Assembly (NCBI RefSeq): GCF_041154455.1
Contig: NZ_AP028664.1
Coordinates: 2,543,001 to 2,607,000, forward strand
DNA: 64,000 bases
Reading direction: 5' to 3'
Source of the DNA: Variovorax sp. V213
GTDB taxonomy: Bacteria; Pseudomonadota; Gammaproteobacteria; Burkholderiales; Burkholderiaceae_C
The position numbers and the translations under genes are program-made. This document shows positions 50,156-57,906 of this stretch, piece by piece. Positions within the stretch are counted from its first letter, which is position 1. Every line of letters starts with the position of its first letter. The notes under the pieces are model-generated. The model saw only the letters and a program-made list of their open reading frames with translations. It searched no databases and was not told the DNA's origin.

Positions 50156-51153
50156 TGAACACCACGACCGACAAGAAGCCGCGGCTGACCACCTCGGCGA
50201 TGATCGCCTCGATCGCCAGCGAGGGCCAGCGCGTCAAGGCCGCCCCCTTCGGCAAGGCCCTGGTAGAGCTCGCGCGCGAACGCCCGGAGATCGTGGGCAT
50301 GACGGCCGATCTCGCCAAGTACACGGACCTGCACCTCTTCGCGCAGGCCTACCCCGAGCGCTTCTTCCAGATGGGCATGGCGGAGCAGCTGCTGATGGGC
50401 GCCGCCGGCGGGTTGGCCAAGGAAGGCTTCATTCCCTTTGCCACCACCTATGCGGTGTTCGGCACGCGTCGTGCCTACGACTTCGTGCACCAGGTGATCG
50501 CGGAGGAGAACCTCAACGTCAAGATGTGCTGCGCCTTGCCCGGACTCACCACCGGCTATGGACCCAGCCACCAGGCGACCGAGGATCTCGCAATGATGCG
50601 AGGCATTCCGGGCCTGACCATCATCGACCCCTGCGATGCGCTGGACATCGAGCAGGCGGTGCCGCAGATCGCTGCACACCCCGGGCCGGTGTACATGCGG
50701 CTGCTGCGCGGCAGCGTGCCGCTGGTGCTTGACGAGTACGACTACAAGTTCGAACTTGGCAAGGCCAAGCTGCTGCGCGACGGCAAGGACGTGCTCATCA
50801 TCGCCAGCGGCTTCATGACGATGCGTTCCCTGGAGGTGGCCGAGCAACTGCGCGCGGACAACGTGGATGTCGCCGTGCTCCACGTGCCCACGATCAAGCC
50901 GCTGGACGAGGCGACGATCCTGTCCGAGGTCCGTCGCCTGGACCGCGTGGTGGTCGCCGCCGAAAACCACTCTGTCATTGGCGGACTCGGCGAGGCGCTG
51001 GCGAGCTTGCTGCTTCGCTCGGGCGTCACGCCCACCTTCCGGCACGTCGCCCTGCCCGACGCCTTTCTCGACGCCGGCGCGCTGCCCACCCTGCATGATC
51101 GATACGGCATCTCGGCGAGCACCATGACCGAGCGCATACGCGCCTGGATATGA
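50155..51153 (+). CDS. Transketolase, C-terminal (pyrimidine-binding) subunit
   Basis: Second half of the split enzyme, 332 residues. The pyrimidine domain holds the catalytic Glu in GMAEQLLMGAAGGLAKEGFIPFATTYAVFGTRRAYD. The transketolase C-domain starts near residue 200 (GKAKLLRDGKDVLIIASGFMTMRSLEVAEQL, VLHVPTIKPLDEATI, VAAENHSVIGGLGEALASLL). It shares one base with the N-subunit gene. An N-terminal tail of about 40 residues precedes the conserved part. It is the last gene of the operon. Confidence 0.9.
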   Translation: MNTTTDKKPRLTTSAMIASIASEGQRVKAAPFGKALVELARERPEIVGMTADLAKYTDLHLFAQAYPERFFQMGMAEQLLMGAAGGLAKEGFIPFATTYAVFGTRRAYDFVHQVIAEENLNVKMCCALPGLTTGYGPSHQATEDLAMMRGIPGLTIIDPCDALDIEQAVPQIAAHPGPVYMRLLRGSVPLVLDEYDYKFELGKAKLLRDGKDVLIIASGFMTMRSLEVAEQLRADNVDVAVLHVPTIKPLDEATILSEVRRLDRVVVAAENHSVIGGLGEALASLLLRSGVTPTFRHVALPDAFLDAGALPTLHDRYGISASTMTERIRAWI

Positions 51154-51248
51154 CCGCGAGCGGGCGTGCGGCGAGCGCCTCATGCTGGAAGCACGCCGGC
51201 TGCTCGCCTGCACACCGATGTCCGTGCTCAGGGGGTAAAGGGCTCGCG

Positions 51249-51488
51249 CTACTGGATCGCCTGTGTCAGCCTGGTGTTCCACTCCTCCACGAAACGAGCC
51301 GCACGAGACTTCATGCATTCGAGTGCCGCTTCACGGGTCGGCTGCTGGGTGACCACCAGCACGCAGCACTGCGTGAATTCGTGCCGCAGTTCGGCCCGTC
51401 CGGCATAGACGCCCTCCGTCGTGAGCTCGAGCTCCACCGAACAACTCCAACCTTCCGGCAGATCGAAATCCATCAGGGATGTGGCCAT
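51249..51488 (-). CDS. Hypothetical protein, 79 residues
   Basis: Compact polar protein with an N-terminal beta-rich half (DLPEGWSCSVELELTTEGVYAGRAELRHEFTQCCVLVV) and a helical end (TREAALECMKSRAARFVEEWNTRLTQAI). The strand-strand-helix layout resembles small stress- or regulation-linked proteins of Burkholderiales, but I cannot name the family. It lies convergent to the transketolase operon, at the start of a patch of small genes. Codon use looks ordinary for the genome. Confidence 0.6.
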   Translation of the reverse strand: MATSLMDFDLPEGWSCSVELELTTEGVYAGRAELRHEFTQCCVLVVTQQPTREAALECMKSRAARFVEEWNTRLTQAIQ

Positions 51489-51729
51489 GGTCGCGAAAGC
51501 ATAGGTCGCAGCCGCCGCCGATGAAATCCCTCATGAGTACCCTCTTTGATCCATCTGCCGCGGCCTCGGCCAAGCCGCGGCCTATGCCGGATGTGGAATC
51601 GATAGACTGCGTCGACCAGGGTATCTTCCGGACCGGATCGGGGTGCACCGGATACAGGCTCTCACCGATCCAGGTCGAAGCCCGGGCGGCGGCGTGTCGC
51701 CCAATGCCCCCTGATTCGGGAGATGCAAC

Positions 51730-51948
51730 TTGGCGTATACGCTTTTCAACCAGATCCTGGCATCGCGGTTGCCAGTGCAGTTCTCCAGTCCGTCCGAAAT
51801 AGACCGGCTCAAGGACTTGCGCGACGCCGGGTACATCAAGGTGGCGTTCTCACCGCCACACAGCGCCATGCCGCTCTGCGCGACGGTGAGCGAAGTGACC
51901 AACCTGGGCCGCGCTGCCGCGCGCTACTTTGGATCAGCCGGGCATTGA
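51730..51948 (+). CDS. Hypothetical protein, 72 residues
   Basis: Small protein starting at a TTG (AYTLFNQILASRLPVQFSSPSEIDRLKDLRDAGYIKVAF...). It combines an amphipathic helix, a DLRDAGYI turn reminiscent of winged-helix wings, and an LGRAAARYF end. That would fit a miniature winged-helix DNA-binding protein, but this is only a shape argument. No ribosome site stands out; the start may be a few codons off. Confidence 0.5.
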   Translation: MAYTLFNQILASRLPVQFSSPSEIDRLKDLRDAGYIKVAFSPPHSAMPLCATVSEVTNLGRAAARYFGSAGH

Positions 51949-52044
51949 AACGGCCGGGCCGCGGCGGATTGTCCCGCACCTCGCGCCTCTTGAATCCGGG
52001 GCACTCGCCCACATCATTGATGCGATCAAAAAAATCGGAGGAAG

Positions 52045-52248
52045 ATGATGCCGAGGTCTTCGGATGCACGTACCGTCGCAAAGCTGGCGTGGGAAGCGGC
52101 ATGGGAACGTCTCGACAATGCATTGCAGCCGCCGCCGGGCTACCCCGCGCCGACACCGGAGCAGCTCCGGGAATGCTTCCGCGTCGCGCAGGAGCGGTTG
52201 GACAATCTTCGCAAAGCCCATGACATCGTCACTGTTCCGGGCGAGTGA
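52045..52248 (+). CDS. Hypothetical protein, 67 residues
   Basis: Helical, charged small protein with a strong GGAGGA ribosome site just ahead of paired ATG codons (52045 and 52048). The body (ARTVAKLAWEAAWERLDNALQPPPGYPAPTPEQLRECFRVAQERLDNLRKAHDIVTV) is two amphipathic helices separated by a Pro-rich turn. No family recognised. One of several unlinked-looking small genes in the 51.2-52.6 kb patch. Confidence 0.6.
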   Translation: MMPRSSDARTVAKLAWEAAWERLDNALQPPPGYPAPTPEQLRECFRVAQERLDNLRKAHDIVTVPGE

Positions 52249-52403
52249 GGCGTCGTAGCCACACGCCGCAGCCCTCGGCTGACCTGCGGCGGCACGTAGT
52301 GACATCGCGAAAACCCGAAAAGAGGGTATGTCCCAGACCCAAAGTCAGGCATCGGGCAGCCAACGCCGCGTACATTACCGCCAACGTCCTATCAGCGCGG
52401 TGC

Positions 52404-52622
52404 ATGCACTTGAACTCTTTACTGTTGGTTGCGCTTCTGCTTCTTGCGAGCGGCTTGTTTTGGTGGTGGACCTTTGGGAGCGGCTTTTTCGCCGTGATCT
52501 TCGTCGTCGTGCTTGGCCTGGGTGCCGTGTTGTATCTGGCCATCCGCGGAGACAGGACGATCAAGGATGAACTCGATGCGCAGGTTCCCAACAACAACGA
52601 CGGCGGCAGCAAAGAGCTGTAA
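52404..52622 (+). CDS. Small membrane protein, 72 residues
   Basis: Two adjacent hydrophobic helices (SLLLVALLLLASGLFWWWTF and FFAVIFVVVLGLGAVLYLAI) followed by a charged tail (RGDRTIKDELDAQVPNNNDGGSKEL). That hairpin topology is common among small inner-membrane proteins of unknown role. The ATG at 52404 has no strong ribosome site nearby; an upstream start is possible but would add a non-conserved basic stretch. Function unknown. Confidence 0.5.
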   Translation: MHLNSLLLVALLLLASGLFWWWTFGSGFFAVIFVVVLGLGAVLYLAIRGDRTIKDELDAQVPNNNDGGSKEL

Positions 52623-52639
52623 GCGCAGCCAGGCTCCCC

Positions 52640-53055
52640 TCTCCAATCCAGCCCGCTTCGCGTGCGGGGCAAACTGGTACCTGCTGGCCTGGGACACGGC
52701 ACGCCAGGACTGGCGCACTTTCCGCCTCGATCGGATCGTCGACCCCATCCCCACCGGCGCCCGATTCACGGCCCGGAGGCTGCCCCATGGCGACATCGAG
52801 GCCTACATGCAGCATGCGCTCACGGTGTCGCCCTTCCTGCACCATGCGCGCGTGGTGGTGCATGCGCCCGTCGAGGCGCTCGAACCGCACATGGCCTGGG
52901 TCGGAGGAATGCCAGAAGCCGTGGATGAAGGCCGCACGCGCATCGAGACCGGCGCCAATTCGCTCGATGCGCTGGCCGTGTGGCTGGCCTGCCTGGGACA
53001 CGATTTCGAGATCGAGTCGCCCAGGGAACTTGTCGGGCATCTCGCGCGGCGTTAG
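52640..53055 (+). pseudogene. 5'-truncated WYL-domain regulator remnant
   Basis: The sequence from about NWYLLAWDTARQDWRTFRLDRI to the C-terminus matches the WYL domain plus WCX end of YafY-type regulators (VVVHAPVEALEPHMAWVGGMPEAVDEGRTRIETGANSLDALAVWLACLGHDFEIESPRELV). The N-terminal helix-turn-helix and the first part of the WYL domain are missing. The frame upstream reads into unrelated, overlapping small-membrane-protein sequence. So about 140 residues of a protein of roughly 230 remain. Expression as a free WYL domain is possible but no start with a ribosome site is evident. Confidence 0.7.
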
Positions 53056-53057
53056 CT

Positions 53058-53360
53058 TCAGCGCAAGGCAAACGCCAGCGTGACGGCCCCCAGCGCCAGC
53101 AACGCGAGCCCGGCGATGAAGACCATCTCGCCCCAAGCCTCCAGCCGAACGCCCGATCTGCGCGACCGCATCGAGATGAAGGACAGCAACGCACTGGCCA
53201 GGAAGACCAGTGCGTCGATGGCCAGCATGCGGTCGATGAGCAGCCGCAGGTCGTCGCGCGGGCCTAGGTGGCCGATCGACATCACCGTCATGCACACCCC
53301 GATCATGGTGGCCGAGGTGGGCAGGATGTGCGCCGAGAGGCCGCCGGTCGATGAGCTCAC
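53058..53360 (-). CDS. Hypothetical membrane protein, 100 residues
   Basis: GTG-started protein with likely hydrophobic segments around residues 10-30, 48-65 and 78-99 (AWGEMVFIAGLALLALGAVTLAFAL), the middle part reading RMLAIDALVFLASALLSFISMRSRRS. No known family. It precedes the Do-type protease gene on the same strand by position but lies downstream of it in transcription, 28 bp after its stop, so it may be co-transcribed. Confidence 0.65.
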   Translation of the reverse strand: MSSSTGGLSAHILPTSATMIGVCMTVMSIGHLGPRDDLRLLIDRMLAIDALVFLASALLSFISMRSRRSGVRLEAWGEMVFIAGLALLALGAVTLAFALR

Positions 53361-53388
53361 GTTTCGTCCTGGCGCCTGGGACGGGGCC

Positions 53389-54861
53389 TCATCCGATCCG
53401 CACCGGCACGAAGATCTTGTCTTCCCCGCGCTGGATCAGGAGCGCCACGGACTTGTCGGCCTTGGCTACCACCTCGCGCACCTGCTCCAGGGTCTTGGCG
53501 GGCGTGCCGTTGATGGCCAGCAGCACGTCGCCCGCCTGCACCCCGGCCAGGGCCGACGGTCCTGCAACGTCTTCGATCAGCAGGCCGCTCTCGATCGCGG
53601 CCTCGCGCTTTTCCTGCGGCTGCAGGGGCCGCAGCGCCAGGCCGAGCTTGCCCTGGCCCGCCGCGCTGTCGTTCTTTGCGACCTGCGCGGGCTTGTCGCT
53701 CGCATCGCCCAGCTTGGCGGAAAGCTCCTGGCGCTCACCCTGGCGCCACACTTCGAGCGTCACCTTTTTGCCCGGCGCCTGCTGGCCGATCACCGCGGGC
53801 AAATCGCCCGAGGAGACGATGGGCTCGCCGTCGACCTTGCGGATCACGTCGCCCGCCTTCAGGCCGGCCTTGTCGCCGGGGCCGCCCTTCTCGATGTTCG
53901 AGACCAGCGCGCCCTCGGGCTTGTCGAGCTTGAACGAGTCGGCGAAGGCCTGGTTCACCTCCTGCACCGCGACGCCAAGGCGCGCATGCGTGGCCTTGCC
54001 GGTCGCGACGATCTGGTCCTTCACCTGCACCGCCACGTCGATGGGAATGGCGAACGACACGCCCTGATAGCCGCCGCTGCGGCTGTAGATCTGCGAGTTG
54101 ATGCCGACCACCTCGCCGCGCGTGTTGAGCAGCGGGCCGCCCGAGTTGCCGGGATTCACCGCCACGTCGGTCTGGATGAACGGCACGTAGCTGTCGTCGG
54201 GCAGCGAACGGCCCTTGGCGCTCACCACGCCGGCGGTGACCGTGCTCTCGAATCCGAACGGCGAGCCGATGGCCAGCACCCATTCGCCGACCTTCAGGTC
54301 CTTGGTGTTGCCGAGCGCCAGCGTGGGCAGGTTCTTCGCGTCGATCTTGAGCACCGCGATGTCGGTCTTGGCGTCGGCGCCGAGCACCTTGGCGCGGTAT
54401 TCGCGCCGGTCGGTCAGCTTGACGGTGACCTCCTTGGCGTCTTTCACGACGTGCGCGTTGGTCATGATGATGCCGTCCGGGCTCACGATGAAACCCGAAC
54501 CCTGCGAACGCACCGGCACTTCGCGCTGCTGGGCGCGCGGGCCCATCTGGCCCTGGAAGCGGCGGAAGAACTGGAACATCGGATCGTCCGGGTCGATGCC
54601 CTGCATCTCGGCCGCGGCTTCGGCATCGGACGCCTTCGCGGTGCCCGTCACGCTGATGTTGACCACCGCGGGGCCGTCGCGAGAGGTGATGGTCGAGAAG
54701 TCGGGCAGCGTCACCATTGCGGCCGGCGCCGCGCTCGCGGTGTTGGTCGGCGCATTCACGGCGCGGGCACTGGTGTAGGCGCCGGCACCGACGGCACCGA
54801 TCACCCCGGCGGTGGCCAAGGCAATGACCAAGGCATGGGGAGAAGTGAGGCGGGTGTTCAT
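53389..54861 (-). CDS. Do-type periplasmic serine protease (DegP/DegQ/MucD family)
   Basis: Periplasmic chaperone-protease of 490 residues. An N-terminal signal or anchor helix (ALVIALATAGVIGAVGAGAY) is followed by the trypsin-like domain with triad His137 (TNAHVV), Asp167 (DIAVL) and Ser240 (GNSGGP). Two PDZ domains follow: one around LGVAVQEVNQAFADSF...GDVIRKVDGEPI, one near the end with GVQAGDVLLAINGTPAKTLEQV. It degrades or refolds damaged envelope proteins. The MFQFFRRF segment corresponds to the Q-linker region. It precedes, 104 bp away on the same strand, a two-component system that probably controls envelope stress. Confidence 0.93.
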   Translation of the reverse strand: MNTRLTSPHALVIALATAGVIGAVGAGAYTSARAVNAPTNTASAAPAAMVTLPDFSTITSRDGPAVVNISVTGTAKASDAEAAAEMQGIDPDDPMFQFFRRFQGQMGPRAQQREVPVRSQGSGFIVSPDGIIMTNAHVVKDAKEVTVKLTDRREYRAKVLGADAKTDIAVLKIDAKNLPTLALGNTKDLKVGEWVLAIGSPFGFESTVTAGVVSAKGRSLPDDSYVPFIQTDVAVNPGNSGGPLLNTRGEVVGINSQIYSRSGGYQGVSFAIPIDVAVQVKDQIVATGKATHARLGVAVQEVNQAFADSFKLDKPEGALVSNIEKGGPGDKAGLKAGDVIRKVDGEPIVSSGDLPAVIGQQAPGKKVTLEVWRQGERQELSAKLGDASDKPAQVAKNDSAAGQGKLGLALRPLQPQEKREAAIESGLLIEDVAGPSALAGVQAGDVLLAINGTPAKTLEQVREVVAKADKSVALLIQRGEDKIFVPVRIG

Positions 54862-54965
54862 TTCTGGCTTTCCTTTCAATGCGTCTGTACGCAAATACGA
54901 TGAAAGGAATGTCGCTGCACTCGCTTAAGCGCGGCTTAAACCGCGGCCCGGGGCCCGGAGGGGCC

Positions 54966-56297
54966 TCAGGCGCCGGAGGGAAAGCGCACCAGCACCCGCA
55001 AACCACCCAGGCTCGGAGAGGCAGTGAGCCCCACCGTGGCTCCGTGCAGGTCGGCAATCGACTTGACGATGGCCAGGCCGAGCCCGCTTCCGGGCGCCTG
55101 CGGCTCGCCCGACCGGTAGAAGCGATCGAGCACGCGCGCGCGTTCTTCCTCGGGCAGCCCGGGCCCGCTGTCGTCCACGCTGAGTTCCACCGCCGAACCG
55201 TTCATTGCAATACCAACGTCCACGCGCCCTTCTTCAGGCGTGTACTTGACGGCGTTGTCGATCAGGTTGCGCAGCAGCATGCGCAGCGCCTCGGGCTGGC
55301 CGCTCACCACGGCGTCGGCGTCGGCATGCGAAACCCCGACGTCGATGCCCCGGGCCTGCGCGGCCGCGACCGCATCCGAGATGGCCAGGCGCGCCACTTC
55401 GGCAAGGTCGACCGGCTGGGGCTTGGCACCGGCGGCCATGCTCGCCTCGTGCCGGGCCAGCGCCAGCATCTGCTCGACCAGCCGCGTGGCGCGGTCGATG
55501 CCCGCGACCAGCCGGCTCACGGCCAGATCGCGCCCCGCGGCATCGGGCGCGCGCTGCAAGCCCTGCACTTGCAGTTTCAGCGCGGCCAGCGGCGAGCGCA
55601 GTTCGTGCGCCGCATCGGCCACGAAGTGCTTCTGCGCATCGAAGGCATGGCGCACCCGGTCGAACAGAAGATTGAGTTCCTGCACCAGCGGGCGCACCTC
55701 ATCGGGCAGGTCTTCCTCGCTCACGGCAGAAAGATCGTCGGCCTGCCGGGAGGCAACCTGCCTGCGCACGCGTGCCACGGGCGCAAGAGAACGGCTCACC
55801 ACCCACCAGACGACCAGCATGAGCAGCGGCGCCATCAATGCCACCGGCGCAATGGTGCGCAGGGCCAGCGCCCCGGCCATGTTGCGGCGCGCCGCCATGT
55901 CCTGCGCCACCTGGATGACCAGCCCGCTCGTCTGCATCGAGAACACGCGGTAGGTGGTGCCGCGCGCACGCACGTCGGCAAAGCCCAGCACCGCCAGTTG
56001 CGGCAGCGCCGCCTGCTCCGCGGATTCGAAGATGCGCACGCCGTCGGCGGTCCACACCTGCACCACGAAATCGAAGTTCTGCTCCCCGCTGCCGATGCCG
56101 CCGACCGCCGCGCTCGGCGGCAGCCCGGCACGCAGCGACAGCGCCATCTGCTGCATGTGATAGTCGAAGATGTCGTCGGCCTCTTTCAACACCGTGCGGT
56201 AAGCCACCAGCGCCTGCGCCCCGGCAGCGAGCACGATGGCCGCGAGAAGGAACCACAGCAAGCGCGCGCGCAGCGAACCGGTCAGCTTGCGGATCAT
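54966..56297 (-). CDS. Sensor histidine kinase, QseC/TctE-like
   Basis: Membrane sensor of 443 residues. First helix at residues 9-30 (ARLLWFLLAAIVLAAGAQALV), a periplasmic domain of about 110 residues, and a second helix near 155-175 (PVALMAPLLMLVVWWVVS). A HAMP-like segment leads to the H-box FVADAAHELRSPLAALKLQ with the phospho-accepting His. N-box LLRNLIDNAVKYTP and G-box GSGLGLAIVKSIADLHGA close the ATPase domain. The ATG overlaps the response-regulator stop (ATGA). The signal is unknown. Confidence 0.92.
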   Translation of the reverse strand: MIRKLTGSLRARLLWFLLAAIVLAAGAQALVAYRTVLKEADDIFDYHMQQMALSLRAGLPPSAAVGGIGSGEQNFDFVVQVWTADGVRIFESAEQAALPQLAVLGFADVRARGTTYRVFSMQTSGLVIQVAQDMAARRNMAGALALRTIAPVALMAPLLMLVVWWVVSRSLAPVARVRRQVASRQADDLSAVSEEDLPDEVRPLVQELNLLFDRVRHAFDAQKHFVADAAHELRSPLAALKLQVQGLQRAPDAAGRDLAVSRLVAGIDRATRLVEQMLALARHEASMAAGAKPQPVDLAEVARLAISDAVAAAQARGIDVGVSHADADAVVSGQPEALRMLLRNLIDNAVKYTPEEGRVDVGIAMNGSAVELSVDDSGPGLPEEERARVLDRFYRSGEPQAPGSGLGLAIVKSIADLHGATVGLTASPSLGGLRVLVRFPSGA

Positions 56298-56953
56298 GCC
56301 TTCGGCACCATGTAGCCGACGCCGCGCACGTTGCGGATCAATTCCGCACCGAGCTTCTTGCGCAGGCCGTGCACGTAGACCTCGACCGCGTTGCTGCTGA
56401 TCTCGTCCTTCCAGCTGTAGAGCTTTTCCTCGAGCTGGGCACGCGACAGCACCATGCCGGGCCGCGCGATCAGCGGCTCGAGCACGGCCCATTCGCGCGC
56501 CGACAGTACCACCGGCTGGCCGCCTACCGTGACCTCGCGGGTGGCGGGGTTGATGCTCACGCCCATGTGCTCGTACACCGGCTCGGCGCGCCCCGCGGCG
56601 CGGCGCAGCAAGGCGCGGATGCGGGCCAGCAATTCGTCCAGGTCGTAGGGCTTGAGCACGTAGTCGTCGGCGCCCGCATCGAGCCCTTCGATGCGCTGCT
56701 GCACCGAGTCGCGCGCGGTGGCAATCAGCACGGGCATGCGCTGCTTGCGGGCGCGCAGGCTCCTCAGCACCTCGAGCCCGTCGCGGCGCGGCACGCCCAG
56801 GTCGAGCAGCACCAGGTCGTACTGCTGGGTACGCAATGCGGACTCGGCCGCATCGCCGTCTTTCACCCAGTCCACGGCGTATTGCTCGGCGCGCAGCAGG
56901 TCGAGCACGGCTTCGCCGATCATCACATCGTCTTCGAGAAGCAGGAGTCGCAT
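56294..56953 (-). CDS. OmpR-family response regulator, QseB-like
   Basis: Two-domain regulator of 219 residues. The receiver has the acidic pair Glu7-Asp8-Asp9, phospho-acceptor Asp51 in LLDLGVPRRDG, and a Lys in VLKPYDL near residue 102. The C-terminal winged helix ends SSNAVEVYVHGLRKKLGAELIRNVRGVGYMV. It is paired with the kinase downstream. The upstream intergenic space to the convergent... region at 56954-57005 is only 52 bp long and holds its start signals. Confidence 0.93.
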   Translation of the reverse strand: MRLLLLEDDVMIGEAVLDLLRAEQYAVDWVKDGDAAESALRTQQYDLVLLDLGVPRRDGLEVLRSLRARKQRMPVLIATARDSVQQRIEGLDAGADDYVLKPYDLDELLARIRALLRRAAGRAEPVYEHMGVSINPATREVTVGGQPVVLSAREWAVLEPLIARPGMVLSRAQLEEKLYSWKDEISSNAVEVYVHGLRKKLGAELIRNVRGVGYMVPKA

Positions 56954-57005
56954 GGTTATCGTGTGCGTTTTGGGATTCGAGGCAGCGGTGGCGCGGAAGT
57001 TCAGA

Positions 57006-57776
57006 TCACAGCAGCGACCGGACCTCGCGCGCCGCCTCGAAAAGAAGCGGCAGCATCTCGCGCTGGAGCGTCTCTTCCTGGTAACGCGTGCCCGAGAGCA
57101 CCACGTTCAGCGCGGCCACCGTGTGGCCCTGCATGTCGCGCAGCGGGACCGCGAGCGCCTGCACGCCGAGCTCGTGCTCTTCGCTGGCAAAGCAGTAGTC
57201 GTTCTTGCGCACACGGGAAACCAGCTGGCGCAGGCTGCGCGCCTGGGTGGTGGTGTTGGGCGTGAGCCGCGCAAGATGGCGCCCCTTGAGCCATTGCGTG
57301 AGCTGGGCCGGCGCCATGGCCGCGAGCAGCACCCGCCCGGTGGAGGTGGCGTGCGCCGGCAGGCGGGCGCCAAGGTGCAGGCCGTACGCCAGCACACGCG
57401 TCGGCGTGCCGTAGCTGCCGCTGCGCGCGATGATGACCACCTCTTCACCGTCGAGCACCACGGCCGAGAAAGACTCCCCCGTCTGGGCCGCAAGCCGGTT
57501 GAGCGTGGGCTGCAGCGCACGCGGCAGGCGTGACGACGCCAGGTAGCTGCCCGAAAAGCGCAGCACCTTGGGCGCCATCCAGAAATAGCTGCCGTCGGTC
57601 TCCAGGTAGCCCAGGTGGGCCAGCGTGAGCAGGTGCCGGCGGGCGGCGGCGCGCGTGAGACCGGCGCGCTCGGCCGCCAGGGTGGCGTTGAGCCGCTGGC
57701 GCTCGGTGTCGAAGCTTTCGAGCACGGCCATTCCCTTGGCAATGCCCTCGATGAAGTCGGCTTTGGCGATGGTCAT
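57006..57776 (-). CDS. IclR family regulator, PobR/PcaR-like
   Basis: Regulator of 256 residues. HTH_IclR (about 8-70; FIEGIAKGMAVLESFDTERQRLNATLAAERAGLTRAAARRHLLTLAHLGYLETDGSYFWMAPKVLRF) is followed by the IclR effector domain (about 85-250). The start IAKADFIEGIAKGMAVLESF is typical of protocatechuate/4-hydroxybenzoate regulators. It is divergent from pobA with dyads in between (57797-57831), so it most likely activates pobA with 4-hydroxybenzoate as signal. Confidence 0.9.
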   Translation of the reverse strand: MTIAKADFIEGIAKGMAVLESFDTERQRLNATLAAERAGLTRAAARRHLLTLAHLGYLETDGSYFWMAPKVLRFSGSYLASSRLPRALQPTLNRLAAQTGESFSAVVLDGEEVVIIARSGSYGTPTRVLAYGLHLGARLPAHATSTGRVLLAAMAPAQLTQWLKGRHLARLTPNTTTQARSLRQLVSRVRKNDYCFASEEHELGVQALAVPLRDMQGHTVAALNVVLSGTRYQEETLQREMLPLLFEAAREVRSLL

Positions 57777-57796
57777 CCGGTCAGGGTACGAAGTGT

Positions 57797-57831
57797 TGCG
57801 CGATCATCGCGCAGCCACTCGCATGATCGCA
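57797..57831. promoter_or_regulatory. Paired operator-like dyads between the IclR regulator and pobA
   Basis: A perfect 8-1-8 palindrome, TGCGCGAT-c-ATCGCGCA (57797-57813), is followed five bases later by TCGCATGATCGCA (57819-57831), a related site with the same TGCG/GATCAT elements in opposite orientation. They lie 20 to 55 bp upstream of the regulator start. IclR-type activators commonly bind tandem dyads, so these are likely its sites. Confidence 0.6.
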
Positions 57832-57906
57832 CAGAGCCTCGCAAAGCGCCGCGCCAGGGTGCCTGGAACGGCCTACGCTTCGGAAAACCTCAACGGAGAC
57901 ACGAAC

